From NCBI RefSeq assembly GCF_014697025.1, contig NZ_JACJRC010000042.1:1-36957 (forward strand): 36,957 nt of DNA, given 5' to 3'. Positions 25,516 through 34,270 of the stretch are shown in pieces. The translations under genes and the position numbers were made by a program. Each line of letters opens with the position of its first letter. Position 1 is the stretch's first letter. The stretch comes from Alkalinema sp. FACHB-956. GTDB lineage: Bacteria > Cyanobacteriota > Cyanobacteriia > Leptolyngbyales > Leptolyngbyaceae. A model generated the notes under the pieces. It was not told where the DNA came from. It worked only from the letters and a program-made list of their open reading frames with translations, and did not search any database.

Positions 25516-26592
25516 ATGGTAGATTCCCTTAAGAAACCCGAATTTGCAGAAATTCGTCCCGGTATTAAAGTACCTGCGAAGGAAACCATCCTAACGCCTC
25601 GCTTCTATACCACAGACTTTGAAGAGATGGCGCAGATGGACATGTCCGTCAACGAAGATGAGTTGCGGGCATTGATGGAAGAATTTCGCGCCGATTACAA
25701 TCGTCATCACTTTGTACGAAGTGATGTGTTTGATAAGTCCTGGGATCACATTAGCGGCGAAACCCGCAATTTATTTATTGAATTTTTAGAGCGCTCTTGT
25801 ACTGCTGAGTTCTCTGGCTTTTTGCTTTACAAGGAACTGTCCCGTAAGCTGAAAGACCGCAACCCTCTGTTGGCAGAAGGCTTTGCGTTGATGTCGCGGG
25901 ATGAAGCTCGCCACGCTGGCTTCTTGAATAAAGCCATGTCAGACTTCAACCTGTCGTTAGATTTGGGCTTCTTAACGAAGAGTCGGAAGTATACCTACTT
26001 CAAGCCCAAGTTCATCTTCTACGCGACCTACTTGTCTGAGAAGATTGGCTACTGGCGCTACATCACGATTTATCGCCATTTGGAGAAGCATCCTGAGCAT
26101 CAGCTCTACCCGATTTTCAACTTCTTTGAAAACTGGTGCCAAGACGAAAATCGTCACGGCGATTTCTTTGATGCGGTGATGCGCGCACTGCCCTACACCT
26201 TAAATGGTTTGCGGGCACGGCTCTGGTGTCGATTCTTCCTGTTGTCGGTGTTTGCGACGATGTACCTCAACGACATCCAGCGCACGGGCTTCTATGAAGC
26301 GTTGGGCTTTAACACGCGGGAATTTGAGCGGGAAGTGATTACCAAGACCAATCAGTCTGCGGGTAAGGTGTTCCCGATTATTCTGGATGTGGAGCATCCC
26401 GCTTTCTATCCTCGGCTGGAAAACTGCATCAAGAACAATGAGAAGCTGGCTGAAATTGCTGCTTCCAATGCCCCAGCTCCCATTAAGTTCCTGAAGAAGC
26501 TGCCCCATTACTTGAGTAATGTGACCAACCTGGTGGCGCTGTATTTGCTCAAGCCGATCGATGTGCAAGCCAGCCAAGGCGTTGTTCGCTAA
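25516..26592 (+). CDS. acsF: Mg-protoporphyrin IX monomethyl ester (oxidative) cyclase, aerobic
   Basis: 358 residues, the same length as the Synechocystis enzyme. It builds the fifth ring of chlorophyll, making protochlorophyllide with O2, at the membrane. The diiron ligands sit in two E-x-x-H motifs, [10 protein letters not shown] (Glu130, His133) and [10 protein letters not shown] (Glu211, His214), with further Glu in [13 protein letters not shown]. The start [18 protein letters not shown] is typical; the frame is open 27 codons upstream without similarity. It carries its own terminator. Many cyanobacteria have a second low-oxygen copy; none is visible here, and the sequence looks like the major oxygen-grown form. 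Confidence 0.97.
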   Translation: MVDSLKKPEFAEIRPGIKVPAKETILTPRFYTTDFEEMAQMDMSVNEDELRALMEEFRADYNRHHFVRSDVFDKSWDHISGETRNLFIEFLERSCTAEFSGFLLYKELSRKLKDRNPLLAEGFALMSRDEARHAGFLNKAMSDFNLSLDLGFLTKSRKYTYFKPKFIFYATYLSEKIGYWRYITIYRHLEKHPEHQLYPIFNFFENWCQDENRHGDFFDAVMRALPYTLNGLRARLWCRFFLLSVFATMYLNDIQRTGFYEALGFNTREFEREVITKTNQSAGKVFPIILDVEHPAFYPRLENCIKNNEKLAEIAASNAPAPIKFLKKLPHYLSNVTNLVALYLLKPIDVQASQGVVR

Positions 26593-26631
26593 ACTTGTTT
26601 TTTAACTTGCATAGGTTTCTATGAAACCTGA

Positions 26632-26658
26632 AAGGCTCTGGACTCCAGAGCCTTTTTT
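26632..26658 (+). terminator. Rho-independent terminator after acsF
   Basis: AAGGCTCTGG and CCAGAGCCTT form a 10-bp stem around ACT, followed by an unbroken T-run (26653-26658). A second small stem, AGGTTTC / GAAACCT, lies just before it. Confidence 0.93.
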
Positions 26659-26716
26659 GTAATATGGGCCTTGGTCATGTCGGGATTGGTTGGGGATTGA
26701 TAATGTGGGCAAAGGT

Positions 26717-27442
26717 ATGGGCACTGGGCAGTTACGGTGGGTAGATTCTGGTTTCGGGCGGTTGTTTTGTTGCGTTAGTGTGGGGCTGCTTGGCTACCTC
26801 ATGATGGTTCCAGCAGTTGTCAGCCAGCCCCAGCCAGCTGCCCCCCCATTGTCTCCCTTAGACGTGGACTCAACGTTGCTCCAACAAAGTCCGACTTTGC
26901 GGAAGTGGTTGAACGATCGCCCCAATGTTTTAAACAGTATTCGGCAGGAACCTAGCTTTCGGACGCGGCTCCGGGTGGGCTATACCCACTTTGCTGGGGC
27001 GGGTGCAGGCTGGACGATCGGACTCGAAGATTGGCGGATCGCCCACAGTCCCATCACGGTCAGCGCCCAATATAGTAAGAGCGGTAATGGCGAGTCGGAA
27101 ATGGTCGGCAGCGACCTGCACCTCTACCTGCGCCCTTTGGGGAGTTATGTGAATGTGGCTCCTGTTGTGGGGTATCGCTCCCTTCGCACGATCGCCGATC
27201 GCACGGATGGCTGGGCGATCGGGGGGCGATTCTTACTGGTACCCTCCCGAGGCGGTGGATCGGATCTAATTCTGCAACAAACCTGGGTCAATCCTGGCAC
27301 TGTGGACGAAGTGGGGATTGGACAGATTACCGTTGGCTATGCGGTGACGCCTCAGCTGCGGGTTGCCGCAGAATTTGAACGATGGCGTGGCCGATCGATC
27401 CGTGACCATCGCATTGGCATTGGGCTGGAGTGGTTGCCCTAA
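26717..27442 (+). CDS. Conserved cyanobacterial exported protein, probable outer-membrane beta-barrel
   Basis: 241 residues from the ATG at 26717 (a TTG at 26690 is also in frame). A signal peptide (LFCCVSVGLLGYLMMVPAVV, cleavage near VSQ) is followed by a Pro-rich linker and a helix LRKWLNDRPNVLNSIRQEPS. The rest alternates polar and hydrophobic residues as in beta strands: TRLRVGYTHFAGAGAGWTIG, SYVNVAPVVGYRSL, GRFLLVPSRGGGSDLILQQT and a last strand DHRIGIGLEWLP. I recall similar proteins in many cyanobacteria but no assigned function. It converges on the kinase gene, 45 bp away. Confidence 0.75.
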   Translation: MGTGQLRWVDSGFGRLFCCVSVGLLGYLMMVPAVVSQPQPAAPPLSPLDVDSTLLQQSPTLRKWLNDRPNVLNSIRQEPSFRTRLRVGYTHFAGAGAGWTIGLEDWRIAHSPITVSAQYSKSGNGESEMVGSDLHLYLRPLGSYVNVAPVVGYRSLRTIADRTDGWAIGGRFLLVPSRGGGSDLILQQTWVNPGTVDEVGIGQITVGYAVTPQLRVAAEFERWRGRSIRDHRIGIGLEWLP

Positions 27443-27487
27443 CGGCGTGGGACAAGAATGGCGTGAGACCCCAGGAGACCCCAGGCC

Positions 27488-29128
27488 CTACCAGCCACCC
27501 CCCCGTTTACCACTGGGTTTCACGGTCATCCAATTGGTTTTTGCCATCGCAAATTGCTCTGGTGACATTTTGGCTCCTGTTAAGTTCGCGCCGCAGAGGT
27601 TTGCGCCCCGGAGATTGGCATTGAGCAAGTATGCGCCCCGCAGGTCAGCCCCCCGTAAATCCGCTTCCTCTAAATCCGCATTGCTCAGATAGGCCTTGGT
27701 TAAGTTGGCATCCTTGAGATTGGCTCGATATAGATTGGCCCGACCAAAGTCAGTATTGATCAAGGTCGCGCCCTGGAGGTTGACCTGCTTAAACATTGCT
27801 TGATTAAAGGAGGCTCCGGAAAGATCGGCGCGGGGCAATTGCAGCGTTGAAAAATCGTGGGATGAAAAATCCCGCCGCCCCTTGCCATAGTAACTTTGGA
27901 GGTCTTCAGCGCTTAACTTAGGGGGTGTTTTACCTCGGCTTCCGGTGAATTGGGAGGCTTGCCCCTTTGAGTCTGAGGTCTTCAGGGAGGCGGAGGTTGC
28001 CCGAGCGGCCATGACCCGTTGGCGAGTGGCTCCCGATTGCAAACTGGTGGAGTCGGAGCGGTTGAGTTGTTGCTGGCGAGCACGGATGGCGAGTGCGGCT
28101 CGGGCTGCTGGAGACATGGGCGCATTTTTGTCGCCTCCGGAGCCCGTGAGATCCCCCGATCGCGCCGGGGTTCCAGGCTTATTGCCCTTAGACGGCACTT
28201 GGTTCATGCTATGGGCCAAGCTATCTAGATAGGGTTCTAGATCCAGCGCGCGGAAAATTTCATTGGCATTTTGGTAGCGATGGCGCACAGAAATTTCCAG
28301 CATTTTTTGGAGCACCTTGGCAAAATGCTCAGAAACGTGCACCTGTTGTCGCCAGAGGAGCTCTCCCGTTGCCGGATCGTAGGATAAATCCTTCGGAGAT
28401 CGACCGGTAAGAAGGTAAACGCAGGTAACGCCCAATGCATAAATATCACTGGCAAACACAGGCCGCATTGCCATTTGCTCCGGTGGGGCAAACCCCGGCG
28501 TTCCGATCGCATAGGACGTGAAGGCTGTGTTTTCTGAAGCGTTATTCACCATGGCCTGCTCATGGTTTTTCACCGCTCCGAAGTCAATCAGGACTAATTT
28601 GAGATCGTGGGAACGGCGGATCAAGTTGGCGGGCTTAATATCGCGGTGAATGACTTGATGGCTGTGGATGTATTCCAAAACGGGTAAAATTTCACTGAGA
28701 AATTGCTTAACCCCCGCTTCTGTAAACGGCCCATTGCGTTTCACTTCCTGTTGCAATGTGGATCCGCTAACGTATTCTTGAACGAGATAAAATTCTTGAT
28801 TGGCTTCGAAGTAGTCGAGGAGGCGAGGCACTTGGGGATGGTTGCCAATGCGACCGAGGGTTTGGGCCTCCCGTTCAAAGAGTTCCCGCGCCATCTGCAT
28901 AATGTGGGGCGCACTGGCATTGGGCCGCAGTTGCTTAATCACACAGTTCGGTTGCCCGGGCAGCACTTCATCCCGCGCTAGATAGGTCGCTCCAAAGCCC
29001 CCTTGCCCTAGGGCATGGAGAACGCGATAGCGATCGCGCAATAACAACTTGGATCCACAAGCTTGGCAAAACTCTGCATCTATCAAGTTATCGGGATTAG
29101 GACAGCCTGGATTCAAGCAGTAGCTCAT
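27488..29128 (-). CDS. Serine/threonine protein kinase with pentapeptide repeats (SpkB-like)
   Basis: 546 residues. An N-terminal Cys cluster (C4, C9, C21, C24: MSYCLNPGCPNP, EFCQACGSKLL) looks like a small zinc or redox site. The kinase domain spans about 33-295: GQGGFGATYLA, Lys65 in CVIKQL, HRDIKPANLI with Asp163, DFG 182-184, and GTPGFAPPEQ. A Ser/Thr-rich linker follows (about 310-420), then pentapeptide repeats of the A(D/N)Lxx type to near the C-terminus (LSNADLEEADLRGADLRGAY). This matches Synechocystis SpkB, linked to oxidative stress and motility, where the N-terminal Cys are redox-sensitive. All catalytic residues are intact. Confidence 0.92.
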   Translation of the reverse strand: MSYCLNPGCPNPDNLIDAEFCQACGSKLLLRDRYRVLHALGQGGFGATYLARDEVLPGQPNCVIKQLRPNASAPHIMQMARELFEREAQTLGRIGNHPQVPRLLDYFEANQEFYLVQEYVSGSTLQQEVKRNGPFTEAGVKQFLSEILPVLEYIHSHQVIHRDIKPANLIRRSHDLKLVLIDFGAVKNHEQAMVNNASENTAFTSYAIGTPGFAPPEQMAMRPVFASDIYALGVTCVYLLTGRSPKDLSYDPATGELLWRQQVHVSEHFAKVLQKMLEISVRHRYQNANEIFRALDLEPYLDSLAHSMNQVPSKGNKPGTPARSGDLTGSGGDKNAPMSPAARAALAIRARQQQLNRSDSTSLQSGATRQRVMAARATSASLKTSDSKGQASQFTGSRGKTPPKLSAEDLQSYYGKGRRDFSSHDFSTLQLPRADLSGASFNQAMFKQVNLQGATLINTDFGRANLYRANLKDANLTKAYLSNADLEEADLRGADLRGAYLLNANLRGANLCGANLTGAKMSPEQFAMAKTNWMTVKPSGKRGGGW

Positions 29129-29803
29129 GCAGCGTCACCCGCGTATCGCTAAACAAACGATCAAGAAGTCAAGGAAAAAAGATATCTCAATTATCAACGC
29201 GAATTGTTGAAAAGAGAGGCGCAATCGCTGGAAATCCCTGATAAAGAGTTGCTAAAGCTACGTCCTGTCATCATCAAGTCCGTATAAACCTTCGTTTTTT
29301 TAGCGTTTATTTCCCCGTTAATGGGAAACCGTTATCAGGAAATTCCAATGGGTGTGAACGACTTTCAAGCGTTGAGAGCACTGGCATCTTCTGATTAAAT
29401 ACCTGGGTACTTAATACTAAGTACTTAATACTAAGGACTTAGGGAATTCTCCGTATAGTTTGCTCTCTTCAAACTCTATTATTCACCGAGTTTGCCAGAA
29501 GTAACATGGGGAAACTATTGGAGTCATCTAGAAAACATCCCGATTACGGAACTATGGAACGCTTGAACTGATGGCGAAAGAATGAGCATTATTCAGCTAG
29601 GCTGTGATCCTGCGCGATTGGGGTGTGAAATCCGATCGAATGGGAGATTTGCATCTCTGGATCTCTTTCTCCGATTCTGGAATCCGATCACCCCTCCGTA
29701 ATTAGATGATACCCTGACCCTGAATTCTAGGGCTGGGGGGGCAGCCACCGGAGCCGGGGGAACGGTACAATGGGCACGGCCTAATGATCAAAGTCAATTT
29801 CTG
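29129..29803. other. 675-bp gap between the kinase gene and pheT
   Basis: This is the longest gene-free stretch in the core. GTACTTAATACTAA is duplicated at 29407-29434. Near the left end, a plus-strand frame reads YLNYQRELLKREAQSLEIPD up to a TAA at 29284, but it has no good start and I take it as a possible relic. Close to pheT, GGTACAATGGG at 29764 has a fair -10 box (TACAAT). No RNA gene is recognised. Confidence 0.5.
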
Positions 29804-32248
29804 ATGCGTATTTCCCTGAACTGGTTGCGAGACCTGGTTGATTTTTCTCAATCTGCGGAAGAGTTAGCAGACCTGCTGACCATGGCAGGCTTTGAAGTAG
29901 AAGATATCGAGGATCGTCGCACTTGGGCGGATGGTGTTGTGGTGGGTCGTGTGGTAGAGCGGCAGCAGCACCCCAATGCGGATAAACTCAGCGTCTGCCA
30001 AGTGGATATTGGAACAGGAGAAATCAACCAGATCGTTTGCGGGGCTGCCAATGTCCGCGCGGATATTTTTGTCCCGGTGGCAACGGTGGGTAGCTTTTTG
30101 CCCCGGGTGGGAGATGCAGGGCTGAAAATTAAACCTGCCAAACTGCGGGGAGAACCGTCGAATGGCATGATTTGTTCCCTCGCGGAGTTGGGCCTGACGA
30201 AAGACTCAGAAGGGATCCATATTTTCGATGAAACGATCGGGGGTGACATCCAACCCGGGACGGATGTTCGGCCTTTGCTGGGGTTGGATGAGGTGGTTTT
30301 GGATTTGACCTCCACGGCGAATCGGGCCGATGCCCTGAGTATGATTGGGATTGCGCGGGAAGTGGCGGCGCTGACGGGTAATCCGCTGAAAATGCCGCGA
30401 TCGGAAGAAGTGACTGCGACGGCGGGAGCACAGTTAACGATCGACATTGCTGACCCCCAAGCCTGTCCTGCTTATATCGGTACAGTGATTGAGGGCGTCA
30501 AAATTGGCCCCTCTCCCCTGTGGTTGCAGCGCCGCTTACAGGCGGCAGGGGTACGCCCGATTAATAATGTGGTGGATGTGACGAACTACATCATGTTGGA
30601 ATGGGGACAACCCTTACATGCCTTCGACCTCGATCGGTTAAAGCAGGTCGCGGGCGGTGACGAGCTAAAGCTGGGGGTTCGTTTTGGGACAGCGGGTGAA
30701 ACCTTGGTGACCTTGGATAGCCAGGAACGGACGGCCACGGAGCAAACGCAGTTTATTACGGTCAACGATCGCCCGGTGGCCCTGGCAGGGGTGATGGGGG
30801 GCGAAGCGACGGAAGTGTTTGACGGGACGACGAATCTGTTGCTGGAAGCGGCGCTGTTTGATGCAGCGGTGACTCGGCGATCGGCCCGCAGTCAAGGGTT
30901 ACGATCGGAGGCTTCGGCGCGCTATGAACGGGGGGTTAACTTAGCGGAACTGGAACTGGCGCAACGGCGGGCGGTGCAGTTAATCACGGAGTTGGCGGGG
31001 GGGACTGTAACGGCCCAGGCGATTGCCGATCATCGTCCGGCTACGTTAACCCGTGAGATCGAACTGCGCCTCGATCGGGTGAAGCAGGTGCTGGGCATGG
31101 TGGTGCGCGGGGATGATCTGAGCGAACTGGAAGCCGCCGAGGTGGAAAAAGCCTTGGTGGCGTTGAATTGCCAACTGACGGCTACCGGGGAAGGGGTGTG
31201 GACGGTGACGGTGCCGCCCTACCGCTACCGAGATCTGGAACGGGAAATTGATCTGATTGAAGAAATTGCCCGGATGTATGGTTTCAATAATTTTGCCGAT
31301 ACCTTGCCGGATAAGGGGGAAGTGGGTTTTCTCTCGCTGGAGCAGGTAGTGCTGCGGAAATTGCGATCGGCGTTGCGGGGCATTGGCTTAACGGAGTTGA
31401 TGCATTATTCCTTGGGCAAGCCGGGGAGCGATCGGCAGGTGGTGTTGAGTAATCCGCTGTTTGTGGAATATTCGGCCCTGCGGACGAATTTGATGGATGG
31501 GTTGATTGAAGCCTGCCAGTACAACCTAGAGCGGGGAAATGGTGCGCTGAATGGTTTTGATATTGGCCATGTCTTCTTCCAGGATGAGGATGGTTTAGGG
31601 GAAGGGGAAGTCCTAGGTGGGATTCTTGGTGGTGATACTTCGCGGGGGCGTTGGCTTCGCGGGGTCAAGGAAGTTCCGATGACTTGGTTTGAGGCGAAGG
31701 GGCTGTTGGATGCGGTGTTTGATCAATTGAAGTTGCCGGTGGAATACCAGCCTGATAGCCGCGATGCCCGCCTCCATCCTGGACGGACGGCTTCTCTGTG
31801 GATCCGAGGTGAGCGGTTGGGAACCTTTGGCCAACTGCATCCGCAATTGTGTCAAGAACGCGGGTTGCCGGATGGGTTGTATGTGTTTGAGTGGGATTTG
31901 GATCTGATTTACAAGAATTTGGAATCGGAGGAAGCTATGGTTCCGGTGTTCCAACCTTTTTCGACCTATCCTGCCAGCGATCGCGATTTGGCGTTTTATG
32001 TGGCAACGAAGGTTTCGGTTTCCGATCTGGAGCGGGCAATCCGGAAAGCGGGGGGCAATTTACTGGAATCGGTGGAGTTGTTTGATGAGTATAAGGGCGA
32101 TCGAGTGCCGGAAGGTAAGCGGAGTTTAGCGTTTCGGATGGTGTACCGCACGGACGATCGAACGTTAACGGATGCGGATGTTGATCCGGTGCAACAGAAG
32201 GTTCGTGATGCGTTGGTGGAGAAGTTCCAGGTTGAGTTACGTAGCTAA
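29804..32248 (+). CDS. pheT: Phenylalanyl-tRNA synthetase beta subunit
   Basis: 814 residues, the usual length. It forms the alpha2-beta2 enzyme with PheS (not in the window) that charges tRNA-Phe and edits mischarged Tyr-tRNA. Domains in order: [14 protein letters not shown] start; tRNA-binding OB fold (about 40-150, [31 protein letters not shown]); B3/B4 editing domain ([33 protein letters not shown]); B5 domain (about 410-490); the catalytic-like fold; and the C-terminal anticodon-binding FDX-ACB domain ([37 protein letters not shown]). ATG at 29804 is unambiguous. A terminator follows. Confidence 0.97.
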   Translation: MRISLNWLRDLVDFSQSAEELADLLTMAGFEVEDIEDRRTWADGVVVGRVVERQQHPNADKLSVCQVDIGTGEINQIVCGAANVRADIFVPVATVGSFLPRVGDAGLKIKPAKLRGEPSNGMICSLAELGLTKDSEGIHIFDETIGGDIQPGTDVRPLLGLDEVVLDLTSTANRADALSMIGIAREVAALTGNPLKMPRSEEVTATAGAQLTIDIADPQACPAYIGTVIEGVKIGPSPLWLQRRLQAAGVRPINNVVDVTNYIMLEWGQPLHAFDLDRLKQVAGGDELKLGVRFGTAGETLVTLDSQERTATEQTQFITVNDRPVALAGVMGGEATEVFDGTTNLLLEAALFDAAVTRRSARSQGLRSEASARYERGVNLAELELAQRRAVQLITELAGGTVTAQAIADHRPATLTREIELRLDRVKQVLGMVVRGDDLSELEAAEVEKALVALNCQLTATGEGVWTVTVPPYRYRDLEREIDLIEEIARMYGFNNFADTLPDKGEVGFLSLEQVVLRKLRSALRGIGLTELMHYSLGKPGSDRQVVLSNPLFVEYSALRTNLMDGLIEACQYNLERGNGALNGFDIGHVFFQDEDGLGEGEVLGGILGGDTSRGRWLRGVKEVPMTWFEAKGLLDAVFDQLKLPVEYQPDSRDARLHPGRTASLWIRGERLGTFGQLHPQLCQERGLPDGLYVFEWDLDLIYKNLESEEAMVPVFQPFSTYPASDRDLAFYVATKVSVSDLERAIRKAGGNLLESVELFDEYKGDRVPEGKRSLAFRMVYRTDDRTLTDADVDPVQQKVRDALVEKFQVELRS

Positions 32249-32249
32249 G

Positions 32250-32273
32250 GCGATTGTGTTTGCGATCGTGTTT
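32250..32273. repeat. 12-bp tandem duplication just after pheT
   Basis: GCGATTGTGTTT and GCGATCGTGTTT lie in tandem two bases after the pheT stop, followed by a partial third (GTGCTTGTG). Confidence 0.8.
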
Positions 32274-32308
32274 GTGCTTGTGATTCGTAATCTATAGTTT
32301 TCATATTG

Positions 32309-32357
32309 GAGGCGAGATGCTCACTTTGTTAAAAGGAGTTGATCGCCTCTATTTTTT
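32309..32357 (+). terminator. Rho-independent terminator after pheT
   Basis: GAGGCGA and TCGCCTC pair across a 27-nt loop and are followed by TATTTTTT. The loop is long but the stem and T-run are typical. Confidence 0.65.
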
Positions 32358-32445
32358 ATGGGTTGTATGTTCTAATTCCAGCTTGGGTTGTTTGGTTTTG
32401 GATGATGGTTTTTGAAGTATCAAATGATACTCGATCGGTTTTTGC

Positions 32446-32623
32446 AAATACGGATTGACAGGGGTCTACTTTCTCCGTAATCTAGCTGTTCATAGCGGTT
32501 GCGTGGACATCCTTCTTTTACGAGACGGTTTGGCATGAAGCACGGGGCCGCTGGGATCCTGAAAATTTAGGGCACTACCCTTTGTTGCGGCAACAACTCC
32601 GGGTAGCTATTCCCCCTCGCTGA
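32446..32623 (+). pseudogene. Decayed gene tail ending VAIPPR, right copy
   Basis: The counterpart of the fragment at 2284-2460, starting at the shared word AAATACGGATTGACAG. The clearest frame reads TSFFYETVWHEARGRWDP then ENLGHYPLLRQQLRVAIPPR, ending in TGA 32621-32623; it is interrupted by a TAG upstream. Because this copy keeps one frame over the part where the left copy is shifted, it is closer to the ancestral sequence. I do not recognise the parent protein. Confidence 0.42.
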
Positions 32624-32665
32624 GTGCACAGCAAGGAGGCTTGATGAGGATTTTAGCATCTGACC

Positions 32666-32702
32666 GAGCCACTCTTGTTTGTGATGTCAAACGGGGTGGC
32701 TC
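32666..32702 (+). repeat. 37-nt stem-loop element, right copy
   Basis: Identical over all 37 bases to 2205-2241 in inverse orientation. The shared sequence continues as TAAATTTTTGGGCTTCTT, then diverges into a shrunken REP-like hairpin (32725-32786, CCCTCATCTCC ... TTAGGGATGAG). It lies about 110 bp upstream of the small-gene ATG. Confidence 0.65.
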
Positions 32703-32814
32703 TAAATTTTTGGGCTTCTTTAGACCCTCATCTCCGGCCCTTCTCCCGCAAACAGGAGTAGGGAGCAAGATTGCGTTAGGGATGAGATTCACTTCAATAA
32801 GGAGAAGCTCAGTT

Positions 32815-33033
32815 ATGGTGAAAGGTTCTAGCGATCGGGGCGATCGTGAAGTTCAACACGAGAAACAACGCTTACAGATCCACTTAATCGGTCACAAGGA
32901 GTTCGTGCAGGATACGATTAATCAATTCCATGCGCATCGGATCGCCGATCGAATTCATTGGAGTCAACCGATGAAGATTGTCCATTCGGATGGGCAATAC
33001 ATCAGCATATTGAGTCGTGAACGCCAACGGTAA
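32815..33033 (+). CDS. Small protein of the inverted cassette, right copy (unknown function)
   Basis: 72 residues: MVKGSSDRGDREVQHEKQ, RLQIHLIGHKEFVQDTINQF and so on to SRERQR. It differs from the left copy at residues 2, 4, 15 and 71 only. TAAGGAGAAGCTC supplies a good ribosome binding site. The frame is open 58 codons further upstream, across the hairpins, but that part is not conserved as protein between copies, so the ATG at 32815 is the start. It is followed by a GC-rich hairpin. It may be an RNA- or DNA-binding small protein given its charge, but no motif proves that. Confidence 0.72.
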   Translation: MVKGSSDRGDREVQHEKQRLQIHLIGHKEFVQDTINQFHAHRIADRIHWSQPMKIVHSDGQYISILSRERQR

Positions 33034-33052
33034 CGGTTGAAGCAGGAGGAAT

Positions 33053-33085
33053 CCCGCAGGTTCGTTGATGGGAATGGCCTGCGGG
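33053..33085 (+). terminator. Terminator-like hairpin after the right small gene
   Basis: CCCGCAGG pairs with CCTGCGGG around a 17-nt loop, followed by TTCTTCG. It lies 19 bp after the stop, the same spacing as the weaker hairpin after the left copy. Confidence 0.6.
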
Positions 33086-33180
33086 TTCTTCGATCGAAGA
33101 TCAGAAACTGTATTAAGTAATATTTTGCGATAATTACTCACAATAGTTCACTTTTTTAAAGCGAAATAGCTTGTACCACC

Positions 33181-33204
33181 CCATAAAATCAGGATATTTT
33201 ATGG
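33181..33204. promoter_or_regulatory. Inverted repeat upstream of the nuclease-methyltransferase unit
   Basis: CCATAAAAT and ATTTTATGG form perfect 9-bp arms around six bases, about 85 bp before the first gene. A second partial palindrome, ACAG-G-AAATTTCTGT, lies at 33222-33236. Such paired AT-rich palindromes often bind dimeric repressors, and restriction operons are commonly autoregulated, but there is no controller gene in view. Confidence 0.35.
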
Positions 33205-33289
33205 AAAATGAGGGCATATTCACAGGAAATTTCTGTATAACTACTTGCTATGTTGCCTCCCTGATGATGTGTCGTAGCGTCCTTTGTAG

Positions 33290-34270
33290 TTGATCATCAA
33301 TCCAATAAGCAACACCAATGAGAACGGCTCGAACAGCACGAAAATCAACCTTCCATCAGTTCCTCTCAAACTTCGAAGACCTGGGATTAGAGTAAGATTG
33401 ATCAGTAGTAAAAACTACCCAGAATTTAATAATCCGGTACTTGAGCTAGTGTGGTTTATGCGTATGTCCGTAGCACTTGATGTTTTTCAAAAATGTGTTG
33501 AAGCCGTCCAACAGGGAGAACTAATTGAGTCAGTCAGTGCGAAGGATAAAGAGTTTCATTTCCAAAACTGGTTTCAGAACCGATTGGAGTCGCTAAGTTT
33601 ATTTTTTGAAGCCCCAGGCCGAAATACTTACCCTGATTTTCGGATGGTAAATTCTGCTGACGGGTTTGAAGTCAAGGGCTTAGCTTGGCCGGGACGCGAA
33701 CGAGATTATGACTGCAACAGCCAAGTTCCCTCTGGTTTCCATAATGGAAGACAAGTTTTTTATGTATTTGGCCGCTACCCTGCTGATTTGTCGCAATATT
33801 CCCCTCAAGTGGGGGGGCGTCGCTGTTACCCAGTCATCGATTTAGTGATCTGTCATGGCGACTTTCTCAATGCAAATCGCGAGTACGTTCACAAAAACAA
33901 GAGTGTTAAGGGATTCGGAAGCTACGGTGACATCATGATTCGAGATCGAAAAATGTATGTTGCTCCGACTCCATTCGCGCTAACCGAAGGGACAACGGGG
34001 CTGATGACCTTAATTCTCCCTGAAAGTATTGAAATCGATGAGCGTTTTCAGGAAGTGGGTCAATTGGTTCGAGTTGAAACAGGTGAACTTGTTGTTGGCT
34101 ACAAGTTTGACTTGCGGACTAATGAGCTTAGTGCCGAGAAGGTGCCTAACCCAACAGTTGGGAATCCCCAGAGATTCAAAGCCTATCGTTTGACAAGTCA
34201 GACAAACAAGGCTGTATCAATGGCGATCGCCCCTGTCGGATTAATGGAGCAGGGAGAGGATGGAGAATGA
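33290..34270 (+). CDS. PD-(D/E)XK nuclease, probable restriction endonuclease
   Basis: 326 residues from a TTG at 33290, the first start after two in-frame stops; the true start is uncertain and no ribosome binding site is clear. The catalytic core reads NTYPDFRMVNSADGFEVKGL: Asp116, then Glu127-Val-Lys129, the PD...E-x-K pattern of restriction endonucleases. A basic, aromatic stretch follows (GRQVFYVFGRYPAD) and later YPVIDLVICHGDFLN. Its last four bases overlap the start of the methyltransferase gene, so the two are translated together. With that neighbour, a Mg-dependent DNA-cutting role is likely. I do not recognise the subtype or recognition site. Confidence 0.7.
   Translation: MIINPISNTNENGSNSTKINLPSVPLKLRRPGIRVRLISSKNYPEFNNPVLELVWFMRMSVALDVFQKCVEAVQQGELIESVSAKDKEFHFQNWFQNRLESLSLFFEAPGRNTYPDFRMVNSADGFEVKGLAWPGRERDYDCNSQVPSGFHNGRQVFYVFGRYPADLSQYSPQVGGRRCYPVIDLVICHGDFLNANREYVHKNKSVKGFGSYGDIMIRDRKMYVAPTPFALTEGTTGLMTLILPESIEIDERFQEVGQLVRVETGELVVGYKFDLRTNELSAEKVPNPTVGNPQRFKAYRLTSQTNKAVSMAIAPVGLMEQGEDGE

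Noticed and set aside
29730-29765. G/C-rich stretch before pheT as a riboswitch or T-box
   Set aside because: No T-box motif or tRNA-pairing stem; T-boxes are not expected in cyanobacteria. Only a possible -10 box is supported.
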